This document shows, piece after piece, positions 16,052 through 22,029 of a stretch of 64,000 nt of DNA. The position numbers and the translations under genes were made by a program. The DNA lies in the NCBI GenBank assembly GCA_017428265.1, contig JAFRRD010000037.1, positions 1 to 64,000 on the forward strand, read 5' to 3'. Within the stretch, counting starts at the first letter, position 1, and each line of letters begins with the position of its first letter. The notes beneath the pieces were generated by a model, which ran no database searches, was not told where the DNA came from, and was given only the letters and a program-made list of their open reading frames with translations. The stretch comes from Lachnospiraceae bacterium (lineage in GTDB: Bacteria; Bacillota; Clostridia; Lachnospirales; Lachnospiraceae).

Positions 16052-16606
16052 TTATTTCTTCTCCAGTTTCTCTATCGCTTCCAGGATCTCGTCCCAGTTG
16101 TTCACCCTTATCATTCCGTTCGCTTCGGCGTCGTAATCCCGGTTGTGCGGCGCCGTCACGAGGATCTTCGCGTAGTCGCCGCCCTCCAGATTGTGGATGC
16201 CGTCGTCGATCAGCACGTCACCTCTGATCAGCTGCTTTCTCGTGGTGATGATCACCTGATTCCAGGAAAGGAAGGGGAAATACCTGAACAGAAGGTCCGT
16301 CATCTTCTCCGGCACCGACTGGTATGGCGTCGCCGTGACGATGAGAACGTCATGGCCGTTCGCCATCAGTTTCTGCAGACCCTCTGCGGCGCCGGGGATC
16401 GGCTCCACCGTTCCCCAGAAGCCGGGCTCCAGCGGCACCGTGTAGACGTCTTCCCAGGAAAGGCCTGGATAGACTGCGGCCACGTTCCAGTTCTTTACCT
16501 CGTCATAGGATGCGTTCCTGCCGAACTTCTCATTGACACGCCTGATCCAGGCCCTGAGAAGCTGTTCTATCGTATCGTCCATGTCCACAAGGATCGTCAT
16601 CGTCAT
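16052..16606 (-). CDS. 5'(3')-deoxyribonucleotidase-like HAD phosphatase (NT5C family)
   Basis: HAD-superfamily protein of 184 residues. Motif I is VDMDDT near residue 7, motif II is VTATP, and motif III/IV lies around DVLIDDGIHNLEGGD. The spacing and the LLRAWIRRVNEKFG start match the NT5C group that dephosphorylates dUMP/dTMP and similar nucleotides. It could limit nucleotide pools or remove damaged nucleotides. GGAGG precedes the ATG. Substrate is inferred from family only. Confidence 0.85.
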   Translation of the reverse strand: MTMTILVDMDDTIEQLLRAWIRRVNEKFGRNASYDEVKNWNVAAVYPGLSWEDVYTVPLEPGFWGTVEPIPGAAEGLQKLMANGHDVLIVTATPYQSVPEKMTDLLFRYFPFLSWNQVIITTRKQLIRGDVLIDDGIHNLEGGDYAKILVTAPHNRDYDAEANGMIRVNNWDEILEAIEKLEKK

Positions 16607-16644
16607 TCCTCCTGTCTGCGCAGGGCTGCCTGCCTTCGGGGATC

Positions 16645-17328
16645 TTACTTCAGGATGCGGCGAAGCTGCGCCTCGTCCGCCCCGGGCAGGATCTTCTGCA
16701 AATGCTGCAGGATCCGCGCACGGGACTCCTCCGGTGTTTTGTCATAGACCGTTTCGCGGAAGGACGGTCCGAAAAAGAGTTCCGGCGTCGAATACTGCGC
16801 AAGGCCCCAGCCGTAGGGCTCGCCTTTCTTATTCTTCGGGTAGACGAAATCGCTGATCAGAACGTAGCCCTGCGCCTGCAGGCGCGTGATCAGGGTCTCG
16901 AAGCCCTTCCGGCCGCCTTTGCCGTAGTTCCCGCGCTCCTTCAGTACGGTCGACACGACCGGGGCGTTCGCAGCCAGGAGTTCGTACAGGTCTTTATCGC
17001 GGTACGAGGTCAGGCCATCGTCCCAGCGGGCATCGAAATCGTAGCCGTCCCTGCGGAGATTGGCAAAGTCCGGGAACCACTCGCGGCTGATGAAGACCGC
17101 CCGGTTTTCGAAGAACTTGCCGTAGGCGCAGCCGCATTCGCGGATGACGGGGCCCTTCCAGTCCCAGACCGGCCAGTCGTCGCTGCCGGCGCTGTACCAG
17201 ACCTCGGGGACCGCGTGTTCCTCGACGGAAAAGCCGGGCACCGAATTGGCGAACAGCGGAACAAATCCGTACCTCTCCACGGCGCGGATCAGGTCTTCCT
17301 TCGTCCTGACGGTAAACTCAAATGCCAT
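16645..17328 (-). CDS. Uncharacterised protein, possibly AlkZ-related
   Basis: A 227-residue soluble protein. The central block (YDFDARWDDGLTSYRDKDLY, then RKGFETLITRLQAQGYVLISDF) recalls proteins annotated as related to the AlkZ DNA glycosylase, with the winged-helix type segment but much shorter than AlkZ. I recognise it only weakly and would not assign glycosylase activity. It lies between the zinc-ribbon gene (3 bp upstream) and the nucleotidase gene (38 bp downstream), all on one strand. No signal peptide or membrane helix. Confidence 0.7.
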   Translation of the reverse strand: MAFEFTVRTKEDLIRAVERYGFVPLFANSVPGFSVEEHAVPEVWYSAGSDDWPVWDWKGPVIRECGCAYGKFFENRAVFISREWFPDFANLRRDGYDFDARWDDGLTSYRDKDLYELLAANAPVVSTVLKERGNYGKGGRKGFETLITRLQAQGYVLISDFVYPKNKKGEPYGWGLAQYSTPELFFGPSFRETVYDKTPEESRARILQHLQKILPGADEAQLRRILK

Positions 17329-17331
17329 GGC

Positions 17332-18306
17332 TCATTCGCGGATGCGGCATCCGCAGTTCCAGCAGAATTTCGGGATCGGCGCTTCGAGTTTCGTGCCGCA
17401 TTCCGGGCAGAAGGTGCTGCCGTCGGCAAGAACGGCAGGGCTGTTCTTCGCATCCGAATCCGGCTTGATGTCAGGCTGCGGCTGCGGGGCGGGCGGCGGC
17501 GTTTGCGCCGTGATATCCGGCTGGGGCATCATCATACCGATGAAGCCGTTCATGCCGAGGCCCATGAAGTTTATGGGGACGGGGCGGTCCGTGTTGTTCA
17601 TGGTATTCACAGCGGGCCTGGTGGCCGAGCCGGGAACCCGGATCTTGTCCAGCATGTCCTCCCGTGCAAAGACGGTCGTCGGCACGCTCATGTCATAGAC
17701 CATCATCTGCGTCGTCAGCATGTCCGGCAGAACGTCGAATTTCGTAAAGCCGCGGAAGCTGTCGCGGGTCAGGTCCGCCGGCACCAGATAGACGTGCTGC
17801 GGATCGTAGTTTCCTCTGTAATTGTAGCTGATGACGTGGAAATCGCCTTCGCCCCAGATGCCCCATTTCAGGTGATTTCCCGTGATGACGAGGTCGTTGC
17901 CTTCGCTGTTCGAGCCCCATTTTTTCCAGACGCCCTGCAGGCCTTCCAGAAACTCATCATCACGGATCACGATGTGGGAAAAGGGGCCGTTTTCGACCTT
18001 TTTCAGCGTGTACACCCTGTACTCGTCGGCATAGTCGTGCGTCTCCAGTTCCAGGACGCCGTTCACATAACGCAGCTCATGGATCTCGCGCATCATGTTG
18101 CCGCTCAGACCGCTCGAAATGCGGTCGTTTGCCGGCGTGATGACGGTCCGTTCTCCGTGGTCCAGCGCAGCGGCGTCGTAGCTGACCGTCGTTTCCAGTT
18201 CGATCACGCGGTCATAGCGGCGCAGCGTCATTTTATCGTCACGGAATTCCAGATAATAGTGGTAGCCTTCCTCCCAGTATCCGTTCAGCTTCTCCGAAAA
18301 AGCCAT
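17332..18306 (-). CDS. Zinc-ribbon protein of unknown function
   Basis: A 324-residue soluble protein. The N-terminal two thirds (about 1-245) form a beta-rich region with many alternating hydrophobic strands (GYWEEGYHYYLEFRDDKMTL). A Pro-rich linker follows, then a C-terminal zinc ribbon with two CxxC pairs (FCPECG and FCWNCGC). The start at 18306 is chosen because GGAGGAGACC lies immediately upstream; an open frame extends 42 codons further but has no ribosome site. It may be one of the bacterial proteins that use zinc ribbons as docking modules. Function unknown. Confidence 0.75.
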   Translation of the reverse strand: MAFSEKLNGYWEEGYHYYLEFRDDKMTLRRYDRVIELETTVSYDAAALDHGERTVITPANDRISSGLSGNMMREIHELRYVNGVLELETHDYADEYRVYTLKKVENGPFSHIVIRDDEFLEGLQGVWKKWGSNSEGNDLVITGNHLKWGIWGEGDFHVISYNYRGNYDPQHVYLVPADLTRDSFRGFTKFDVLPDMLTTQMMVYDMSVPTTVFAREDMLDKIRVPGSATRPAVNTMNNTDRPVPINFMGLGMNGFIGMMMPQPDITAQTPPPAPQPQPDIKPDSDAKNSPAVLADGSTFCPECGTKLEAPIPKFCWNCGCRIRE

Positions 18307-18350
18307 GGTCTCCTCCTTTTCAGTGCCCGGCAGCTTGTCCTGTCCCCGGC

Positions 18351-18929
18351 TCAGCCCTGCTTTCCGCCGCCTTCGTTCGTGATCTTTTCCAGCGTGTCCG
18401 CGTGGATCTCCTGCCGGAGCGCGCTCAGCCATTCCGAAAAGCGCACCGCGTCAAAGGCATAGGTCTGATTGAGCGCATATTCATTTTCCGCCCAGGTATC
18501 GATGGGCGATTCATTGTGCTGGATGAGCGCCTCAAGCTTGTCGAGCGCCTTGTACAGCTTCGCCTCAGGCGTTTCCTGCGCATCCATCTCCGCGTAGAGG
18601 CGGGCCATCTCCTCCGAGACCGCCGGCGGCAAGGTCTTCACCCACTGCGCGAGCAGGGAATCCTCGGCGTCGCGGTCGGCGTCGGTCTTCTTAAAGGTCG
18701 GAATGTCGCCGGTGAAGCACTCGCCGAGGTCGTGGATCAGGCACATGTCAACGACTTTATCGATATCCAGTTCCGGGAACTCGCTCCTGAGCAGAAAGGC
18801 CATGAGAGAAATGCGCCAGCTGTGCTCGGCGACGCTTTCGGTGCGCCGCTTCGAGGTCGTGCAGTGCCGCGGCGTATCCTTCAGCCGCTCCGCCACGTGC
18901 AGGATGTCCAGAAATTCGCGTGCATCCAT
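18351..18929 (-). CDS. HD-domain nucleotidase-like hydrolase (YfbR type)
   Basis: A 192-residue HD-superfamily phosphohydrolase. The metal-binding pattern is visible: RTESVAEHSWR (His near 36), CLIHDLGE (HD near 69-70), and an Asp in ALDKLEALIQHNE (near 133). This arrangement is that of YfbR/HDDC2 5'-deoxynucleotidases acting on dNMPs. With the NT5C-like gene downstream it makes two candidate nucleotide phosphatases in one operon. The final residues (EGGGKQG) are non-conserved. Substrate is inferred from family. Confidence 0.85.
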   Translation of the reverse strand: MDAREFLDILHVAERLKDTPRHCTTSKRRTESVAEHSWRISLMAFLLRSEFPELDIDKVVDMCLIHDLGECFTGDIPTFKKTDADRDAEDSLLAQWVKTLPPAVSEEMARLYAEMDAQETPEAKLYKALDKLEALIQHNESPIDTWAENEYALNQTYAFDAVRFSEWLSALRQEIHADTLEKITNEGGGKQG

Positions 18930-18942
18930 CGTTTTCTCCCTT

Positions 18943-19599
18943 CTATCCGAGGTGCCAGAACTCGCCGTCCGGCATCAGCCTGACGTCGCCCGGCAGGGTC
19001 TCCAGCAGTTCGCCGTCAAGACCGCGCACCGCGGTCTCTTCCCAGTAGCGGTAGTCCGCGCCTTCGCCTTCCTCGTGCCAGCGGTTGAAATACAGTTTTC
19101 CGCCGTCCCGAAGGAAGAAGCTTTCGTGTTCACCGAGCGGAAAACTCGCGCGCTCGGGCCAGACGATCTCGAAAAGCCCGTCGGCGCCGCCCTGCCTCGT
19201 GAGCGTGATCGGCCGCACGTGCAGCTGCAGGTTATAGCAGTCGCGGACCGCAGAAAGCGGCAGCTTGGCATGCACCGCAGTCTCCCGGCTTTCGCAGTCA
19301 AAAGCATATATCCGAAGCATTCCTGCCGCAAAATCGGCCTCCGGGAAAAAGATCTTCCCGCCGTCGCAGACCGCCTCCGCGGGATAGGCTCCGGCGCGCT
19401 TTTCGAGCGGCCAGTACACTTCGCCTTCCGGCCAGCGGATCAGGCAGAGATCCCGCCCTTTCACTTCTTCTCCTGCCTTCCAGATCTCTTCCGCCTCGTA
19501 CAGGTCACCGTGGTCAAAGGAAAGGCCGTAATACCAGGAACCGTCACCTCCCGATACGGCTTCAATAAAGGTTATTCCGCGTGTTTCCAGTTCTTTCAT
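18943..19599 (-). CDS. Uncharacterised soluble protein
   Basis: A 218-residue protein rich in Trp, Tyr and acidic residues that I do not recognise. The alternation of short strands (SWYYGLSFDHGDLYEAEEIW, then LYFNRWHEEGEG) suggests a beta-propeller or beta-sandwich fold. No signal peptide, membrane helix or catalytic motif is apparent. It starts 42 bp after the PNPOx-type gene and ends 13 bp before the HD hydrolase gene, so it is very likely cotranscribed with them. Confidence 0.7.
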   Translation of the reverse strand: MKELETRGITFIEAVSGGDGSWYYGLSFDHGDLYEAEEIWKAGEEVKGRDLCLIRWPEGEVYWPLEKRAGAYPAEAVCDGGKIFFPEADFAAGMLRIYAFDCESRETAVHAKLPLSAVRDCYNLQLHVRPITLTRQGGADGLFEIVWPERASFPLGEHESFFLRDGGKLYFNRWHEEGEGADYRYWEETAVRGLDGELLETLPGDVRLMPDGEFWHLG

Positions 19600-19641
19600 A
19601 ACATCCTTCCCTGTCCGCCGGCAGGCAGGCTCTGCACCGTC

Positions 19642-20115
19642 TCAGACGGTCCTTGCCTTGGCGGAAAGTTCCGCGATCCTGACCCGGATCACTTCGACGC
19701 CCGCCGCCATCTCCGGGCTGAATTCAAAGTCCCGCCCGGTCTGGTGCTTCATCAGACACTTCAGGCCTTTGATCTTCTCTCCTTCATCCCCCACGACTTC
19801 TGCCGTTCCGCGGCCAATCACGGACGCGAACAGCGATCCGTATTTACACGGAATGTCACCGCCCGAGACCGCTTGCACGCGGCAGTCGATCTCCGCGCAG
19901 ACATGTGGATCCTTTCGGATCAGATCCAGCTTATACCCTTCCTTCGCACAGTGCATCCAGAGGGTGAGCTGCCCCTCCTCGAATTCATAACCGTAATGCA
20001 GCGGGACGACGTAAGGGCATTCCCCGTCATTCAGCCCCAGATGCAGGATCTTCGCCTCCTCCAGGATGGCTTCGATCTCTTTCAAATCCGTCACTTCTCG
20101 GTCTTTGCGTCTCAT
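19642..20115 (-). CDS. Pyridoxamine 5'-phosphate oxidase family flavoprotein (NimA-like)
   Basis: A 157-residue split-barrel flavin-binding protein. It begins MRRKDREVTDLKEIEAIL and continues with HLGLNDGECPYVVPLHYGY, the pattern of the NimA/5-nitroimidazole reductase-like group. These proteins bind FMN or related cofactors; many have unknown reactions, and some reduce nitroimidazoles. AGGAG precedes the ATG, with a TATAAT -10 (20144-20149, minus strand) upstream. First gene of the putative operon running down to the MATE exporter. Confidence 0.88.
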   Translation of the reverse strand: MRRKDREVTDLKEIEAILEEAKILHLGLNDGECPYVVPLHYGYEFEEGQLTLWMHCAKEGYKLDLIRKDPHVCAEIDCRVQAVSGGDIPCKYGSLFASVIGRGTAEVVGDEGEKIKGLKCLMKHQTGRDFEFSPEMAAGVEVIRVRIAELSAKARTV

Positions 20116-20192
20116 TTCAAACTCCTTCTGCCTTAATTAATATATTATAACACAAACTCCGGTATTTTCCTATCATAACAACACGCTGCCGT

Positions 20193-20225
20193 TTGTTGCA
20201 TAATTCGCATGCGAATTTTGTTGCA
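20193..20225. promoter_or_regulatory. Palindrome and direct repeats upstream of the toxin-antitoxin genes (candidate operator)
   Basis: AATTCGCATGCGAATT (20202-20217) is a perfect 16-bp palindrome. It is flanked by two direct copies of TTGTTGCA (20193-20200 and 20218-20225), the second running into the -35 box. This position is where a Phd/YefM antitoxin would bind for autoregulation. Confidence 0.6.
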
Positions 20226-20249
20226 AAAGTCTTTGGGCCGCGGTATAAT
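20221..20249 (+). promoter_or_regulatory. Promoter of the toxin-antitoxin operon
   Basis: TTGCAA (20221-20226) and a perfect TATAAT (20244-20249) are 17 bp apart, giving a leader of about 27 bases. Confidence 0.75.
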
Positions 20250-20283
20250 CCAGGTAGACCAACACACATACGAGGTGACATAA

Positions 20284-20541
20284 ATGCCGAACATTAAACC
20301 GATATCCGAACTGAGGAATTATACGAGTGTTGTCAATGAAGTGAAATACGGAAGCCGCGTCTATCTGACCAAAAACGGACACGGTCAGATCGCCATGATC
20401 AATATGCAGGAACTTGATGAACTGGAGAAAGAACTCGCGCTTGCCCGCTTCAAACTTGAGATGCTCAAGGGTGAACGCTCCATTCTGGAGGAAGGCCCCG
20501 TTTCATCTGACGATCTGAAGAAAGAACTGGGGCTCTTATGA
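20284..20541 (+). CDS. Type II antitoxin, Phd/YefM family
   Basis: An 85-residue protein with the family start PNIKPISELRNYTSVVNEVK, a DNA-binding N-terminal half, and a helical C-terminus (about 45-85) expected to wrap the toxin. GAGGTGA precedes the ATG. Its stop overlaps the toxin start by 4 bp, the usual antitoxin-first layout. Base composition is visibly richer in A and T than the genes on either side, which fits acquisition by transfer. Confidence 0.92.
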   Translation: MPNIKPISELRNYTSVVNEVKYGSRVYLTKNGHGQIAMINMQELDELEKELALARFKLEMLKGERSILEEGPVSSDDLKKELGLL

Positions 20542-20885
20542 AAAAGCTCGAGTTCTCCCCTCTCGTCAGAAATAAGCTTCGCAGACTTAAGTTGCATTTG
20601 CTTTCCGAATACGGCGATACGACGGCAATCAAGATCCTTCGCGGCATCATCGAAGATGCAGAAAAACTGATGATGTTTGATGAGATCGGTACTGATATTT
20701 CGAAGTTGTACGACCTTGATACGGAATATTGGTACCTCTTTACACACCAGCATTATCTGATCTTCAGAAGAGAAAAAAAGAAAGTTATCATCGTCCAGAT
20801 ATTTCATGAACGGGAAGATTTCATGATGAAGCTGTTCGGCATCTCCGGACGGACACAGGAATCCATCGATTATTGGGGCGACTGA
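20538..20885 (+). CDS. Type II toxin, RelE/ParE superfamily
   Basis: A 115-residue protein translationally coupled to the antitoxin. The fold pattern (N-terminal helices with KLEFSPLVRNKLRRLKLHL, then strands with YWYLFTHQHYLIFRREKKKVIIVQIFHERED) is that of the RelE/ParE group. The LIFR segment and the closing HERED/Q pattern are typical. Whether it cleaves mRNA on ribosomes or poisons gyrase cannot be told from sequence; the antitoxin type leans towards RelE-like activity. Confidence 0.88.
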   Translation: MKKLEFSPLVRNKLRRLKLHLLSEYGDTTAIKILRGIIEDAEKLMMFDEIGTDISKLYDLDTEYWYLFTHQHYLIFRREKKKVIIVQIFHEREDFMMKLFGISGRTQESIDYWGD

Positions 20886-20910
20886 AAAGCAGTTGTATAA
20901 ACCCTAAACA

Positions 20911-20950
20911 AAACAGACGGTCATCTGCATCAGATGACCGTCTGTTTTTC
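20911..20950. terminator. Bidirectional terminator between toxin and NERD genes
   Basis: A 17-bp perfect stem (AAACAGACGGTCATCTG, 20911-20927, with its complement at 20931-20947) around a CAT loop, ending in a T run. It closes the toxin transcript from the left and the NERD gene from the right. Confidence 0.9.
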
Positions 20951-20960
20951 ATTTTTTATG

Positions 20961-21926
20961 CTACTTTATATTCTCGATATACCGGCAATTCGGAAAGCCT
21001 GAACATCCCCAGAACTGTTTTCCTGCATTAGACCCTTTTGCTGCCGTACGGAGCACCAGCGGCTTTCCGCAGCGGGGGCAAAGCTTTTGTTCCGTTTCGG
21101 CAGCAGCCGGCTGCTCTTTCGAAGCATTGTCCGCCACTTTCTCAACAGGTTGTTGCTTTTCCGCCGCATCCAGTTCCTCTTTCCATGCAGCAAATTTGGC
21201 AAAATAATCGTGGCGTTCCTCCTTGTTCCTCGCAAGAAGCAGTTCTCCTGTTTCCCGCATCATTTTTACCGAACTTCTGGAAGGAGATCCGTCACTCAGA
21301 GCCTTCAGTTTTCCGATAAGCTGATCGGCCCGGATGACCTGGCTTTTAACGGTTTTCTGTGCAAATTTATCATTGACTACTGTCTTCGGATTTGCCAATA
21401 CCACCAATGATTTATTGAATGTGGAATAGCCCCTGTCAAATGCGGCACGTTTCAGGACATTCATGCCGTTTTCCCTGCATTCCTTCGCGACCTGCATATG
21501 CCGTTCATTCTGCGTTATCGGCGAATATAGACCTTCTTTGTACCATTTCCCGTTGTACTCCATGGAACGGATAAAATCGCCTTTTGAATTGATCTCAATA
21601 TTGCCGAAAAGGTTCTTGCATTCGATAAACACATAGACTCCCGGCGTGATCACCAGATAGTCTATCTGGGCCGTATTGCCTGACGGCGCTTCCAGAAAAA
21701 TATCATGCAGAACGACCAGATCCATGCCGCTGTTTTTCAATTCAAACATGATGGCATCTTCGCCGATGATCCCTGCTTTTGTTACGGCAATCTCCCTGGC
21801 CAGCCGCTTGCTTAATTCAGAGCCTTCCGGCACCTGCGTCTGCAGGTCTTCCAATCGAGCCAGGTATGCCTTCGCATCGCTGGATTCTTTTAACACAATA
21901 ACTTCGGGTTTTGAAAACAGGCTCAC
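20961..21926 (-). CDS. NERD-domain protein with C-terminal topoisomerase-type zinc finger
   Basis: A 321-residue protein. The NERD (nuclease-related) domain spans about 55-165, with acidic and lysine residues of the PD-(D/E)XK kind in QIDYLVITPGVYVFIECKN. Residues about 280-321 form a topoisomerase-type zinc finger (CPRCGKPLVLR then WGCSGFPNC). The GTG at 21926 is chosen because relatives begin with M-x-LF-x-KP-x-V and GGAG lies upstream; a TTG 42 bp earlier falls in the hairpin at 21967-22004. Lower GC than its neighbours. DNA or RNA processing is likely but unproven. Confidence 0.82.
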   Translation of the reverse strand: MSLFSKPEVIVLKESSDAKAYLARLEDLQTQVPEGSELSKRLAREIAVTKAGIIGEDAIMFELKNSGMDLVVLHDIFLEAPSGNTAQIDYLVITPGVYVFIECKNLFGNIEINSKGDFIRSMEYNGKWYKEGLYSPITQNERHMQVAKECRENGMNVLKRAAFDRGYSTFNKSLVVLANPKTVVNDKFAQKTVKSQVIRADQLIGKLKALSDGSPSRSSVKMMRETGELLLARNKEERHDYFAKFAAWKEELDAAEKQQPVEKVADNASKEQPAAAETEQKLCPRCGKPLVLRTAAKGSNAGKQFWGCSGFPNCRYIENIK

Positions 21927-21966
21927 AATGACACTCCGTCTTTCACATTTTTCGCTTTGATAGTTC

Positions 21967-22004
21967 AAGAGGACCGGCCTCCTGAATAGAAAACCGGTCC
22001 TCTT
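21967..22004. terminator. Hairpin between ppdK and the NERD gene
   Basis: AAGAGGACCGG (21967-21977) pairs with CCGGTCCTCTT (21994-22004). The T runs on both sides are short, so termination may be partial. Confidence 0.55.
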
Positions 22005-22029
22005 TGCTCAATGATTTCTCATTTCGCGA

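Noticed and set aside
14640..16136. Open frame of about 500 codons opposite the MATE gene
   Set aside because: Antisense shadow of a well-supported transporter; no ribosome site and no recognised domain.
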